NCBI RefSeq assembly: GCF_000378305.1 | Contig: NZ_KB899540.1 | Coordinates: forward strand, 377,924-441,923 | Direction of reading: 5' to 3' | Length of the DNA: 64,000 bases | Origin: Thioalkalivibrio sp. ALJ12 | Lineage (GTDB): Bacteria > Pseudomonadota > Gammaproteobacteria > Ectothiorhodospirales > Ectothiorhodospiraceae | In this document: one piece after another, positions 1-11,709 of the stretch | How positions within the stretch are numbered: the stretch's first letter is position 1 | How the letters are laid out: each line of letters begins with the position of its first letter | The notes under the pieces: generated by a model | What the model saw: the letters and a program-made list of their open reading frames with translations, nothing else | Database searches by the model: none | What the model was told of the DNA's origin: nothing | Position numbers and translations under genes: made by a program

Positions 1-178
1 CCAGTCGGTCGAGGGGGTCGAGACCGCGCGCCAGATCAGCACGCGCGCCGAGGCCCTGTCGGTGGACATGCCCATCTCCGCGGAGGTCCACGCCGTGCTT
101 TACCAGGGGCGACCGGTACGCGAGGCCGCCCGCCGCCTGCTGGAACGCGATCCGACCCACGAGAACCCGACCGGGTAA
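1..178 (+). CDS. gpsA: Glycerol-3-phosphate dehydrogenase [NAD(P)+], C-terminal end (partial)
   Basis: This is the last 58 codons of a gene that begins before the window. GpsA reduces dihydroxyacetone phosphate to sn-glycerol 3-phosphate in the cytoplasm, the entry step of phospholipid synthesis. The tail reads VEGVETARQIS, then VDMPISAEVHAVLYQG and REAARRLLERDP, which matches the conserved helical C-terminus of GpsA (EGV.TA, PI...V..VLY.G, A...LL.R.P). The reading frame starts at base 2 and ends in TAA. The following TM2 gene is 83 bp away on the same strand and has its own ribosome site. The catalytic part is outside the window, so the assignment rests on this tail alone. Confidence 0.85.
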   Translation, partial: QSVEGVETARQISTRAEALSVDMPISAEVHAVLYQGRPVREAARRLLERDPTHENPTG

Positions 179-261
179 CCCCGAGCCGAACCCGAACAAT
201 CGCGCATGCCGGCACAGTTCGTTACCGTGCACGGACGATTGTCCACAGCTGGGAGGCACCC

Positions 262-840
262 ATGCGCAAGGCGTGGAAGGAACTGGATCTCGAGGGCGGC
301 GGCCTGCAGGCGATCAACGCGAAACTCGCGGCCGAGATGCGCGCGCGCCCGCCCGCCTACGTCGCCTGGGTCCTGTTTCCGCTGGGACTGCACCGTTTCT
401 ATCTGCGCGAACCTTTGGGGGGCGCGGGCTACATTGGCCTGAGTGCGGCAATCCTGATCGTGGCCTGGCTAGTGGCTGGCTGGTGGTGGCTGATCCCGAC
501 GGGTGCCATGGTGGCCTGGGCGGCGTTTGATCTGATCTGGATCGACCGCCGCGTGACCGACTACAACAAGGAACTGCGCAAGCAGGTGTTCCTGCGCAAG
601 GGCCACAAGCCGCCGCAGGATTATCGCGGCCGCTACACCAGCGACGAGGACGCCCAGCGCGAACTGACTGAATACCAGTCGATCAAGGAAGGCGAGCGCG
701 CCGGGCACCCGGGCCCCGCCGGGGCGAATGAGCGCGATCGCGACGTGGGCGGCAAGCGCCGCATGCCAAGCTTCAACGAGCAGGAAGCCATGCTGCGCCA
801 GATGCGCTCACGCAAGAAGGGCGAGGCCGAGGACGACTGA
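262..840 (+). CDS. TM2 domain-containing membrane protein
   Basis: A 192-residue inner-membrane protein of unknown role. Residues 30-100 hold the TM2 signature: a first hydrophobic helix followed by the turn GLHRFYL (42-48) and a second hydrophobic stretch (about 58-92) ending in WIDRR. After the membrane part comes a charged, probably cytoplasmic tail of about 100 residues rich in Lys, Arg and Glu, ending in an acidic patch. The start is set by a GGGAGG ribosome site five bases upstream of ATG. TM2 proteins have no firmly established bacterial function. The long charged tail is longer than in minimal TM2 proteins and could bind a partner, which is inference. Confidence 0.75.
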   Translation: MRKAWKELDLEGGGLQAINAKLAAEMRARPPAYVAWVLFPLGLHRFYLREPLGGAGYIGLSAAILIVAWLVAGWWWLIPTGAMVAWAAFDLIWIDRRVTDYNKELRKQVFLRKGHKPPQDYRGRYTSDEDAQRELTEYQSIKEGERAGHPGPAGANERDRDVGGKRRMPSFNEQEAMLRQMRSRKKGEAEDD

Positions 841-887
841 GCCCCAGCCTCCGGCTTCATGCCCGCAATCAGGCGGGCAAACGGACT

Positions 888-1175
888 TTAGTTATCGCCC
901 GGGCGCCAGACGCCACTGGCCTCCTGCGGCGGCGGGGCGGCCTGCTTGCGGCTCTCCATATCCACGAACACCGACTCGGTGAACTGCGAGAGCTGCTTCA
1001 GATACTCCTTGCGCTCGTTCACCGACTCCGGCATCTGCGCCACCAGAAAACCAGTGATCGCGCTCAGATACTGCACGGCCACGATGGGCTGCTGGGCCTT
1101 GGGATCGGTCTCGACCAGAACGTCCTGGATCTTCTGGATCAGGTCGCCGGACAGCTGCAGGGTATCGTCGCTCAT
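888..1175 (-). CDS. Hypothetical small soluble protein
   Basis: A 95-residue protein with no signal peptide or membrane segment that I do not recognise. It is predicted largely helical and acidic in the N-terminal two thirds (DLIQKIQDVLVETD, then AVQYLSAITGFL), with a Pro-rich end (AAPPPQEA). A GAGAGAG ribosome site precedes ATG. It lies between a TM2 gene that converges on it and the BCCT carrier on the same strand, 112 bp away from the carrier's stop. Codon use fits the neighbours, so a real gene is likely, but no role can be given. Confidence 0.6.
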   Translation of the reverse strand: MSDDTLQLSGDLIQKIQDVLVETDPKAQQPIVAVQYLSAITGFLVAQMPESVNERKEYLKQLSQFTESVFVDMESRKQAAPPPQEASGVWRPGDN

Positions 1176-1287
1176 GGTGCTCTCTCGGTTATCGAATGTG
1201 TGAACAGGCTAAGGCAAGGTCGCCGCGTCCAAAAGTGAACGCAAAGCCGGCGGGACTTTCCACCACGATCGGCGAATCGCCCGACCC

Positions 1288-2964
1288 TCACCACGGCCGC
1301 GGCGGTGGCTCCCGATCTTCCGGATTATCGTCGTCCGGACCGGATTCTGGGGCATCATCCTCGGTGTCATAATCCTCGCTAACGCGATCCGCCGGCACCT
1401 GCCAGGGCTCGCTGGGCAGGATCGACCGCTCGCCCGGGCGCGGTGCCCAGCGCTCCTGCTCCAGCCCCCGGATCAGCCCCACGATCATCATCAGGATCAC
1501 CAGCGAAAATGGCAGGGCCGCCAGGATCACTGCGCTTTGCAGGACCTCCAGGCCGCCCGCCAGCAGCAACACCGCAGTGATCAGGCCGATCAACGCACCC
1601 CAGATCGTCAGATGCCGCTTGCGGTGGACGGTGGAACCGTGGGCCAGCAGGGTATTGATCACGACGATCCCGGCGTTGGCGGAGGTCAGCAGGTAGGTCG
1701 CAATCAGGATCGTGATCAGCCCGCCCCCGACCTTGGCCACCAGCCAGGGCTCCAGCGTATCCATGGTCGCGAAGGTGGCCATGGTCAGGTCTTCGGAGAC
1801 CTTGTCGGCAATATCCGCGATCCCCTCGACCTCGGCATGCAGCGCGGTACCGCCCAGCATCGCGAGCCAGAAAAAGGTGATGACCGTAGGCACCAGCAGC
1901 ACGCCCAGGACAAATTCGCGCAGCGTGCGCCCGCGCGAGATGCGCGCAATGAACAGCCCGACAAACGGCGCCCAGGCCAGCCACCAACCCCAGTAGAACA
2001 CCGTCCAGTCGGAATGCCAGGGATCCGTCTGGTGGGCGTGGGTGTACAGCGAGAGCCCCAGCAGGTTCTGCAGGTAACTGCCGGAGGACTGCACGAACAG
2101 TGCCAGCAGATACTGGGTCGGCCCCCAGATCAGCAGCAGGCCCATCAGCGCCACGCTCAGCCACATATTGGCCTGGGAAATCCGCTGTACGCCGACCTGG
2201 ACGCCGGTAATGACCGAAACGATCGCAATGACAGTGAGCAGGGCTGCCAGGAACAGCTGCCCGTTCTCGCCACCGGAAATCCCCAGGGTATGCACCAACC
2301 CGGTATCCAGCTGCTGAATACCCAGCCCCAGGGTGGTCGCGATCCCGAACACCGTGGCGAGGATGGCCAGCAGGTCGACGATGTCGCCGGGCCAGCCGTG
2401 GCTGTATTTCCCGATCAGCGGATGCAGCGCGGAGCGCAGCGCCAGCGGCTGCCCCCTGCGAAAGCCGAAATAGGCCAGGATCAGCGCCAGCAGCGCGAAC
2501 ACCGCCCAGGCATTCAGACCCCAGTGAAAATAGGTCAGCACCATGGACATGTCGGCGGCCTCGGCCGTCTCGCCGTTGTCCAGCAGGAACGGGTTGCCCC
2601 CGTAGTGACTGAGCGGCTCGGCCACCGCCCAGAACAGGAGGCCCACTCCCATGCCAGCGGCAAACAGCATGGCCAGCCACGAGACAGTGGTGAACTCCGG
2701 CACCTCGTCATCCCGCCCGAGACGGACGTCCTTGTAACGGCCGACCCCCAGCCAGATCACGATGGCCAGGAACACGGCCATCGCGACCACGTAGTACCAC
2801 TCGAGGAAAGGCGTCAGAAAGGTGCGGGCGTCCGAGACCACCCGCTCGAGTTCATCCGTGCGGTAGATCGCAAACAGCGCGATCAGCACCACCAGCAGCA
2901 GCGCGATCGGGGCTACGCGCGGGTTCAGTCCCTTGAACGGTCCTCGGGTCGCGACGTTGTACAT
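1288..2964 (-). CDS. BCCT family betaine/choline/carnitine transporter
   Basis: A 558-residue secondary transporter of the betaine-choline-carnitine family, which takes up quaternary-ammonium osmolytes using the sodium or proton gradient. About 12 membrane helices are visible. The family hallmarks are the Gly-rich GMGVGLLFWAVAEPLSHY segment (near residue 105) and the aromatic signature DWTVFYWGWWLAWAPF (about 318-335) that lines the substrate site. The C-terminal 50 residues are acidic and Pro-rich (DYDTEDDAPESG), a place where some BCCT carriers sense osmotic stress. The ATG follows a strong GGGAGGAAG site. An osmolyte carrier fits a salt-adapted host. The exact substrate cannot be told from sequence. 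Confidence 0.93.
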   Translation of the reverse strand: MYNVATRGPFKGLNPRVAPIALLLVVLIALFAIYRTDELERVVSDARTFLTPFLEWYYVVAMAVFLAIVIWLGVGRYKDVRLGRDDEVPEFTTVSWLAMLFAAGMGVGLLFWAVAEPLSHYGGNPFLLDNGETAEAADMSMVLTYFHWGLNAWAVFALLALILAYFGFRRGQPLALRSALHPLIGKYSHGWPGDIVDLLAILATVFGIATTLGLGIQQLDTGLVHTLGISGGENGQLFLAALLTVIAIVSVITGVQVGVQRISQANMWLSVALMGLLLIWGPTQYLLALFVQSSGSYLQNLLGLSLYTHAHQTDPWHSDWTVFYWGWWLAWAPFVGLFIARISRGRTLREFVLGVLLVPTVITFFWLAMLGGTALHAEVEGIADIADKVSEDLTMATFATMDTLEPWLVAKVGGGLITILIATYLLTSANAGIVVINTLLAHGSTVHRKRHLTIWGALIGLITAVLLLAGGLEVLQSAVILAALPFSLVILMMIVGLIRGLEQERWAPRPGERSILPSEPWQVPADRVSEDYDTEDDAPESGPDDDNPEDREPPPRPW

Positions 2965-2991
2965 CCGCTTCCTCCCTGAAGTGTCCGGCCC

Positions 2992-4155
2992 TCAGACGCG
3001 ATGCGTGTGCAGCAGTTCCCGCTCGCCTGCGGAACGGTTACCGGTACGAAAATCCTGGATGACCCGATGCACGAAGCCCAGCTTCGAGATCGCCTCCGGT
3101 GTCAAGACGAATGGATAGACATGGGCATGCCCCATACTGCGGTTCAGGCTGTTCAGGGCTGCGGCCAGCGGCAGCCAGTGCGCGACCAGGGCATCCGGAT
3201 CGTCGGTGGCGTAGGCATCGAAATGCGATTGCCCGCCCTGCGGCCCAAGCCTCGCCGCCTCTCCAACACTGGGCGCGACATCCATGCCATAGGCCGCCGC
3301 CGTATCGAGGGCGTCGACGATATGCAGGTAATGCGCCCAGGTCTCGGCCCAGTCCTCCCAGGGATGGGAGCTTGCATAGGCGGACACGAAATGGTTCTGC
3401 CAGTCGCTGGGCGGCCCATCCTCGTAATGGCGGCGCAACGCCTCGTCGTAGTCGATGCGTTCATCGCCGAAGCGGCCACGGAAGTACTCGTGCCAGCGCG
3501 TCCCCCGGATCAGACGGTCCCAGTAGTAATGCGCCGATTCATGACGAAAGTGTCCGAGGATGGTGCGGTAGGGCTCGGCCATGGCCTCGCGCATGCTCTC
3601 GCGCACGGACGGGTCCGCCTCCGCGATGTTGAGTGTAATCACGCCGTTCGCATGCCCGGTTACCACGCCGCCGCCCTCGTGGAAATCAGGGTTCGGGTCG
3701 GCCAGAAAATCGAACGCCACGCCGGCGGAGTCCGTCTGCTTGGACACAACGGGTAACCCTAGGCGCAACAGGCTGTAGACCAGGCGCCGCTTTTCCGTCT
3801 CCATCCGTTCCCACAGGCGCGCATTGCCCGGCACGCTCAGATCGGGGATGGTGCGGTTCAGCCGGCACGCGCGGCAATAGCCCTCCGGGTCATCGTGGCG
3901 CACCATCCAGTTACAGACCGCGTCCACCGCGTAGTGGCGGCACTGGCGATAAAGCGGCCCATCGGGTTCGCCCGCGACACGCCACAGCCCGCCCGGGATC
4001 GGCTCCCCGGAGGAGAAAAGCGCATCCCCGGCCATCTCCAGCGCCGACAGCTCCAGGCGATCGGGCAGGAAGCCCAGCCGCCGTCCACAACCATTGCAGT
4101 AGGTATTGTCGAAATAAATGACACTACCGCAGCCTTCACACTCGAACAGCTGCAT
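2992..4155 (-). CDS. Putative zinc-binding metallopeptidase with N-terminal zinc ribbon
   Basis: A 387-residue cytoplasmic protein. The N-terminus is a zinc ribbon with Cys6, Cys9, Cys20 and Cys23 (CEGC and CNGC). The middle holds a metallopeptidase motif HESAHYYWDRL (about 204-214), an HExxH site, followed downstream by WAETWAHYLHIVDALDTA, likely carrying the third metal ligand. This arrangement matches the 'putative zinc-binding metallo-peptidase' family (Pfam Peptidase_Mx), whose substrates are not known. The start has a GGGAGGT ribosome site six bases upstream. It is followed by the BCCT carrier 27 bp downstream, so the two may be cotranscribed. Confidence 0.82.
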   Translation of the reverse strand: MQLFECEGCGSVIYFDNTYCNGCGRRLGFLPDRLELSALEMAGDALFSSGEPIPGGLWRVAGEPDGPLYRQCRHYAVDAVCNWMVRHDDPEGYCRACRLNRTIPDLSVPGNARLWERMETEKRRLVYSLLRLGLPVVSKQTDSAGVAFDFLADPNPDFHEGGGVVTGHANGVITLNIAEADPSVRESMREAMAEPYRTILGHFRHESAHYYWDRLIRGTRWHEYFRGRFGDERIDYDEALRRHYEDGPPSDWQNHFVSAYASSHPWEDWAETWAHYLHIVDALDTAAAYGMDVAPSVGEAARLGPQGGQSHFDAYATDDPDALVAHWLPLAAALNSLNRSMGHAHVYPFVLTPEAISKLGFVHRVIQDFRTGNRSAGERELLHTHRV

Positions 4156-4166
4156 TACGACCTCCC

Positions 4167-4203
4167 GAAAAGCCGTGCCGCGGCGATTCGCGGCACGGCT
4201 TTC
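4167..4203 (-). terminator. Rho-independent terminator of the lipoprotein hydrolase gene
   Basis: A perfect 11-bp stem AGCCGTGCCGC / GCGGCACGGCT with an 8-base loop, followed on the minus strand by TTTT. It lies between the stop of the hydrolase gene (4259) and the peptidase start (4155), so it should end the hydrolase transcript. The short T tract makes it moderately convincing. Confidence 0.6.
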
Positions 4204-4258
4204 AGCCTACGCCAAAACCGCTGCATGCGTCGCGCACGTTCTGGCCCTCAAGGCCCAC

Positions 4259-5527
4259 TCAGGGCTCTGGTTCGAGCAGCATTTGTACCCGCTTCAGCGC
4301 CAGCGGGTCTGTCAGAATCCCCGCATGCGTGGTGTTCACGCCGTAGATGCTGCTCGCCATTCCCTGTATCGGGGGGTACAGCATGGTCGACAGCGTGAGC
4401 ACGCCATCCGTCCCTGCGCGTCCTCCGCTATCCGGACGGCGAAAGCTGAATAGCAGGTGCAGCTCCGTCTCCCCCGACAGTTCCGATTCGAACAGCCGGC
4501 GCTGATACTCGCTGCCGGGTGCCATGTCACGCCAGACCGGGATCACCACCGGCGAACGATCGACCCCCGACTGCGCGGCGGCATGCCCGTGCCAGGGCGT
4601 GGACAACGCAATCATGCGTGGGATCCGGGCCGGCGCCGCCCGCCGCTCGCGCTCATGCAGAAAGCCCTTCGCCACCAGCCCCCCCATGCTGTGCGCCACG
4701 ACCGGCAGGGACTCCACGTCATAGCGCAGCTCCAGCTCTTCCAGGGTCTGCGCCAGGTGGGCCGCGATGGACTGCAGGGGCAACCCGGACGGGTAGTAGT
4801 ACAACCAGGGTTGGTAACGGTCGCGATCGAGCTGGTGGATGAGTTCGGCGAACCCGCGCGGCGAGCCGTTCATACCGTGTACAAACAAAACCGGGATGCG
4901 GTCGGGATCGTAGGGTTCGAGAAAATAGACCCCGGCATAGCCGGCCAGCATGAAATCCAGCGGCCGCCACTGGCTCCCGCGCGCGACATCGTCGTCGAAA
5001 CGCGGGTCATCCAGCGTAGTCACTTCCCCGAACGCCGTGACCCCACCGACGCTGAAGGGGCCGCCCTCCGGACCCCGCTCGCGCGCGGGCGACAACGCGA
5101 TCGCATGTGCCGCGACCCCTTCGCCCCCGATCCGGATCTCCATATCGCCAAAACGCGTACCCGCAGGGCATTCCAGCACGCCACCCTCGTTTGCCAGGTA
5201 CACCGGGGCACCCGCCTCGTGGCGCCCGTCACGCTCGGGGTCGGCAAAGGCCAGGACCTGGTAACGCCCCGGCGCCAGGCCAAAGAACCACTCGCCACCT
5301 CCAGCGCTCACCATGTGGTCCACCGGTTCCGGCACAGCACCCTCCTCCATCGGCGCGCGGAATACCGCGACCACATAAGGTCCCGGGACCTCGTCATCCG
5401 CCACCACGGTTCCGGCAATCGTGCAGGCCTGGCCCATCATCTGCATCTGTCCGCGCGCATCCCACAGCCCGCAGCCCGTCAGCCACCACGCCACCAGCAC
5501 CAGTGCGGCAATCCTTGCTCCGTCCAT
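4259..5527 (-). CDS. Lipoprotein alpha/beta hydrolase (lipase/PGAP1-like)
   Basis: A 422-residue alpha/beta hydrolase. I place the start at the ATG that gives MDGARIAALVLVAWWLTGC, a lipoprotein signal with the lipobox LTGC; an AGGAAGG site precedes it, whereas the longer reading frame adds 20 residues that would hide the signal. The catalytic half contains the oxyanion segment PVLFVHGMNGSPRGF (about 214-228) and the nucleophile elbow VVAHSMGGLVAKG (Ser about 279), with a late HAG that may give the catalytic His. An N-terminal beta-sandwich-like domain (about 25-170) separates the signal from the hydrolase. Substrates are probably lipids or esters in the envelope; the precise one is unknown. 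Confidence 0.8.
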   Translation of the reverse strand: MDGARIAALVLVAWWLTGCGLWDARGQMQMMGQACTIAGTVVADDEVPGPYVVAVFRAPMEEGAVPEPVDHMVSAGGGEWFFGLAPGRYQVLAFADPERDGRHEAGAPVYLANEGGVLECPAGTRFGDMEIRIGGEGVAAHAIALSPARERGPEGGPFSVGGVTAFGEVTTLDDPRFDDDVARGSQWRPLDFMLAGYAGVYFLEPYDPDRIPVLFVHGMNGSPRGFAELIHQLDRDRYQPWLYYYPSGLPLQSIAAHLAQTLEELELRYDVESLPVVAHSMGGLVAKGFLHERERRAAPARIPRMIALSTPWHGHAAAQSGVDRSPVVIPVWRDMAPGSEYQRRLFESELSGETELHLLFSFRRPDSGGRAGTDGVLTLSTMLYPPIQGMASSIYGVNTTHAGILTDPLALKRVQMLLEPEP

Positions 5528-5670
5528 GTCCGCCTTCCTGCCCGCCCGGATTAGTCCAATAAGCGGCTCGTGCATCTCGCCGCCCACCTGTCCCTCTCAG
5601 GATAGCGGCGCACACGCCAGATCGCCTGCTGTTAACCGCCGCTGTGGTACCCGCCCCTGCGCGCCCCAAA

Positions 5671-5697
5671 CAAAAAAGGCCCGCGCGGGGCGGGCCT
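5671..5697 (-). terminator. Rho-independent terminator after clpB
   Basis: On the minus strand GGCCCGC, a 5-base loop and GCGGGCC are followed by a run of six to seven T, directly downstream of the clpB stop at 5726. This is a canonical intrinsic terminator and separates clpB from the hydrolase gene. Confidence 0.85.
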
Positions 5698-5725
5698 TGT
5701 CGGTTGCGGAAGAAAGCGGGCCGAA

Positions 5726-8314
<2,589 letters not shown>

Positions 8315-8354
8315 TGGGAAACCCCTCGGTCAAATCTTGGTGAACTGACACGAA

Positions 8355-8383
8355 CCATGGGGGCAATGCCCGTCGCTTCAAGG
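8355..8383 (-). promoter_or_regulatory. Sigma-32 (RpoH) heat-shock promoter of clpB
   Basis: On the minus strand, CTTGAA (8382-8377) and CCCCATGG (8362-8355) are 14 bases apart. This fits the RpoH consensus of CTTGAA and CCCCAT boxes separated by about 13-15 bases. It lies about 40 bp before the clpB start, as expected for a heat-shock gene. Confidence 0.8.
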
Positions 8384-8416
8384 ATAGCCACCGAATTTAG
8401 AACACGTGGCGCGCCG

Positions 8417-9202
8417 TCATTCCTCGTCCAGATGTCCAATCCAGGCCAGCGTGCCCATGCGCCCGGTCTCGCCGTCCCGGCGGTAGGAGTAGAACCGCCC
8501 GACCTCCGAATAGGTGCAGCGCCCGCCGCCTGCCACCTGCACGACATCGACGCGCTCCAGCCGGTGCCGGGCCAGCGCGTAGATGTCCGCGTGGAAATGC
8601 CCGTTCGGGCCGGGACGGAAGGCGGGCGCGGCCTCGACATCGTGATCGAGGAAGGTATCACGCACCTCCGGCCCGACCTCGAAGGCCCCCGGGCCGATCG
8701 CCGCCCCCATCCAGGCGCGGATCTCCGCCTCGGGGCGAGTAATGCGCAGGGCCTCGACGGCCGCCTCGAGCACCCCGTCGGCCAGCCCGCGCCAGCCGGC
8801 ATGGGCCACGGCCACCGCCTCGCCATCGTCGGTCGCCAGCACGACGGGCAGGCAGTCCGCCGTCTGCACCGCACAGACCACACCGGGCGCGTCGGTGAAT
8901 ACCGCATCGGCCTCGATCACCTCGCCCTGCTCCCACGCCTCCAGCAGGTCCTCGGCCCGGATGACGCGCGTGCCGTGGACCTGCCGCGGCCAGGCGACGG
9001 GCTCCGCGATCCCCAGGCTGTGTTCCAGGCGGTAGCGGTTCTCGGCGACATGTTCGGGGTCATCGCCGGTATGCAGGGCGAGATTCAGCGAGTACCAGGG
9101 GCCCGTGCTCACGCCCCCCTCCCGCGTGCTCTGTACCGCCCAGACGCCCGACGGGAGGTCGCCGAAGTCCGGTGCGAGCGTGGGGATCAGTTCAGCGGTC
9201 AT
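8417..9202 (-). CDS. pgeF: Polyphenol oxidase / purine nucleoside phosphorylase-like (YfiH/PgeF, laccase domain)
   Basis: A 261-residue member of the YfiH/CNF1-like family. Relatives act on purine nucleosides and, in E. coli, correct misincorporation of non-canonical amino acids into the peptidoglycan stem. The metal site is visible as RQVHGTRV (His), TADCLPVVLA (Cys) and AHAGWRGLADG (His). The start MTAEL is used because it overlaps the rluD stop by 11 bp and gives the usual family length. A longer frame runs upstream inside rluD and is a shadow. The rluD-pgeF pair is a common gammaproteobacterial operon next to clpB. Confidence 0.92.
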   Translation of the reverse strand: MTAELIPTLAPDFGDLPSGVWAVQSTREGGVSTGPWYSLNLALHTGDDPEHVAENRYRLEHSLGIAEPVAWPRQVHGTRVIRAEDLLEAWEQGEVIEADAVFTDAPGVVCAVQTADCLPVVLATDDGEAVAVAHAGWRGLADGVLEAAVEALRITRPEAEIRAWMGAAIGPGAFEVGPEVRDTFLDHDVEAAPAFRPGPNGHFHADIYALARHRLERVDVVQVAGGGRCTYSEVGRFYSYRRDGETGRMGTLAWIGHLDEE

Positions 9203-10151
9203 TCTCGGCCTCCCGGTCGGTACGCAGGGCGACGAGCAGCGCCTCGAAATCCTCGGGCACGGGTGCCTCGAAGGCGAGCACTTCGCCACTGTCAGGATGC
9301 TCGAATTCCAGCCGCGCCGCATGCAGGGCCTGACGGCGAAAGGCCGCGAGCGCCCCCTTCGCCGCCTCGCCCATGCCACGCACCGGGCGCGGGCGCCCTC
9401 CATAGGCGGGATCGCCCACGATCGGGTGCCGGATATGCGCCATGTGCACGCGGATCTGGTGGGTACGCCCGGTCTCAAGTCGCACATTCAGCAGGGTATG
9501 AGCCGGGAAACGCTCCGCTACCCGATAGTGGGTCACCGCCGGCTTGCCACCGCCCGTGACCGCCTGGCGCTTGCGATCCACCGGATGACGGCCGATTGGC
9601 TCTTCGATGGTGGCACCGCTGATCACGCGACCCTGCACCAGTGCCCGGTACTCGCGGTGGACCGTACGCTCCTGCAACTGGCGCACCAGCGCGGTCTGCG
9701 CCTGCGGCGTACGCGCAACCACCATCAGCCCGGTGGTGTCCTTGTCCAGCCGGTGCACCACCCCGGCGCGCGGCAGCTGCGAGAGGTTCGGGTCATGGTG
9801 CAGCAAGGCATTCACCAGGGTGCCGGCACGATGCCCCGCCGCCGGGTGCACAACCAGCCCGGCCGGCTTGTTGATTACCAGTACGGCGGGGTCCTCATGG
9901 ACGATATCCAGCGCAATGGGCTCGGGCTCGGCCTCCAGGACCGGGGCCTCCGGGGGCTCCAGCACGACATGCTCGCCGCCCTGCACCGGCGTGCGCGGTT
10001 TCGGCTGGCCACCGTTCACGGTCAAGGCCCCTTCCTTCAGCCACTGGGTCAGCTGGCTGCGCGAATACTCCGGGAACAGCCTAGCCAGCGCGGCATCCAG
10101 CCGCTGGCCGGCCTCTTCCTCGGGGAGTTCCGCAGATCGCGGTTCGTTCAT
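9192..10151 (-). CDS. rluD: 23S rRNA pseudouridine synthase RluD
   Basis: A 319-residue enzyme that makes the pseudouridines in helix 69 of 23S rRNA (E. coli positions 1911, 1915 and 1917). An S4 RNA-binding domain occupies about 15-75 (GQRLDAALARLFPEYSRSQL). The catalytic motif GVVHRLDKDTTGLMVVAR (about 123-140) contains the essential Asp. ETGRTHQIRVHMAHIRHP follows near residue 220. The start MNEPRS is preferred to the 50-codon longer frame because it matches the family length. bamD is divergently placed 98 bp away, the classical bamD/rluD/pgeF/clpB neighbourhood. Confidence 0.95.
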   Translation of the reverse strand: MNEPRSAELPEEEAGQRLDAALARLFPEYSRSQLTQWLKEGALTVNGGQPKPRTPVQGGEHVVLEPPEAPVLEAEPEPIALDIVHEDPAVLVINKPAGLVVHPAAGHRAGTLVNALLHHDPNLSQLPRAGVVHRLDKDTTGLMVVARTPQAQTALVRQLQERTVHREYRALVQGRVISGATIEEPIGRHPVDRKRQAVTGGGKPAVTHYRVAERFPAHTLLNVRLETGRTHQIRVHMAHIRHPIVGDPAYGGRPRPVRGMGEAAKGALAAFRRQALHAARLEFEHPDSGEVLAFEAPVPEDFEALLVALRTDREAENDR

Positions 10152-10249
10152 TGGCGATACTCGTCTCGATTTTCCCGCACCCGCGAACGGCCAGGCACGG
10201 CATGATGTTGTAGAATCCGCGGACACCGCTTCATCTGCGAGGCCCCATC

Positions 10250-11089
10250 GTGATTTCTGCTCCAAACCTGCTGCGCCTGCTCGCCGTCCTGCTCCTGGCA
10301 CTTGTGATTGCCGGCTGCGCCGGACGCGAGGACCCGACGCTGGGCTGGTCCGCCAGTCAGCTCTACGGCGAGGCGAAGAACGCCCTGAACGAGGGGAACT
10401 ACGATCAGGCCGTCGAATACTACGAAATCCTCGAGGCGCGCTACCCGTTCGGCCGCTACGCCCAGCAGGCGCAGATCGAGATCCCGTACGCCTACTACAA
10501 GGCGCGCGAGCCGGAGGCCGCCATCGCCGCGGTGGACCGCTTCATCCAGCTCAATCCGCGCCACCCGAACCTGGATTATGCGTACTACCTGCGCGGGCTG
10601 ATCAACTTCAACCGCCAGCAGGGCTTCCTCGCCAACCTGTTCCCGCGGGATCCGGCGGAGATGGACCCGGAGCCCTTCGAGCAGGCCTTTCAGGATTTCG
10701 ACCGTCTGATCCGCGAGTTCCCCGACAGCCGCTACGCGCAGGATTCCTACCTGCGGATGGTCTATATCCGCAATGCGCTGGCGGCCTACGAACTGCGCGT
10801 GGCCGAGTTCTATATGGAGCGCACCGCCTGGGTCGCGGGCGCCGAGCGCGCGCGTCACCTGCTGGCCACCTACCCCGGTGCCGAGGTCCAGCCACAGGCC
10901 CTGGGCGTGCTGTGGCGTGCCTATACCGAACTGGGGCTCGAGGACTACGCCGACGCGACGATGATGGTCCTGGAACTGAACTATCCTGACGCCGCCGTAG
11001 CCGTGCGCGCGGGCGAACCGATCGAGACCCGCGAGCAGCGCGGCGGCCTGTGGCGCGTGTTCGACCGCTTGCCGTTCTTCACGAACTGA
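10250..11089 (+). CDS. bamD: Outer-membrane assembly lipoprotein BamD
   Basis: A 279-residue lipoprotein of the BAM complex, which inserts beta-barrel proteins into the outer membrane with BamA. The signal MISAPNLLRLLAVLLLALVI ends in the lipobox IAGC (Cys23). The body is made of tetratricopeptide-like helical repeats (LYGEAKNALNEGNYDQAVEY, then AYYKAREPEAAIAAVDRFI and the segment around DYAYYLRGLINFNRQ). The start is GTG with a GAGG site 8 bases upstream; no ATG fits the signal. It is divergent from rluD. The related barrel-assembly gene bamE lies at 23.8 kb. Confidence 0.96.
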   Translation: MISAPNLLRLLAVLLLALVIAGCAGREDPTLGWSASQLYGEAKNALNEGNYDQAVEYYEILEARYPFGRYAQQAQIEIPYAYYKAREPEAAIAAVDRFIQLNPRHPNLDYAYYLRGLINFNRQQGFLANLFPRDPAEMDPEPFEQAFQDFDRLIREFPDSRYAQDSYLRMVYIRNALAAYELRVAEFYMERTAWVAGAERARHLLATYPGAEVQPQALGVLWRAYTELGLEDYADATMMVLELNYPDAAVAVRAGEPIETREQRGGLWRVFDRLPFFTN

Positions 11090-11129
11090 CCGGGGAGCAT
11101 CCGCACTCCCCCGGCTTCGCAATCAAACC

Positions 11130-11245
11130 GTCATTGCGAGGAGCCGAAGGCGACGCGGCAATCGGTTTCCTGAACCCGCAGGCCTGAATCCGGGGATTAC
11201 CGGAGCCGGCCGATTGTCTCGTCGCTGCGCTCCTCGCAATGACGG
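11130..11245. repeat. Inverted pair of CATTGCGAGGAGC palindromic repeats
   Basis: Two copies of a 34-36 bp repeat face each other. The left reads CGTCATTGCGAGGAGC and then AAGGCGACGCGGCAATC; the right is its reverse complement, ending CTCCTCGCAATGACGG. It lies between the bamD stop and the glnB stop, so the transcript of either convergent gene would fold into a long hairpin. Further copies occur at 11.7-12.0, 38.2-38.5, 44.9, 52.7 and 61.2-61.3 kb. Confidence 0.85.
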
Positions 11246-11266
11246 GACAAAGCCCGAGGCCGAGGG

Positions 11267-11662
<396 letters not shown>

Positions 11663-11709
11663 TCAAACCCCCGACCCCGTGCTGGATCTGCCCCTGAGCG
11701 GTCCCAGTC

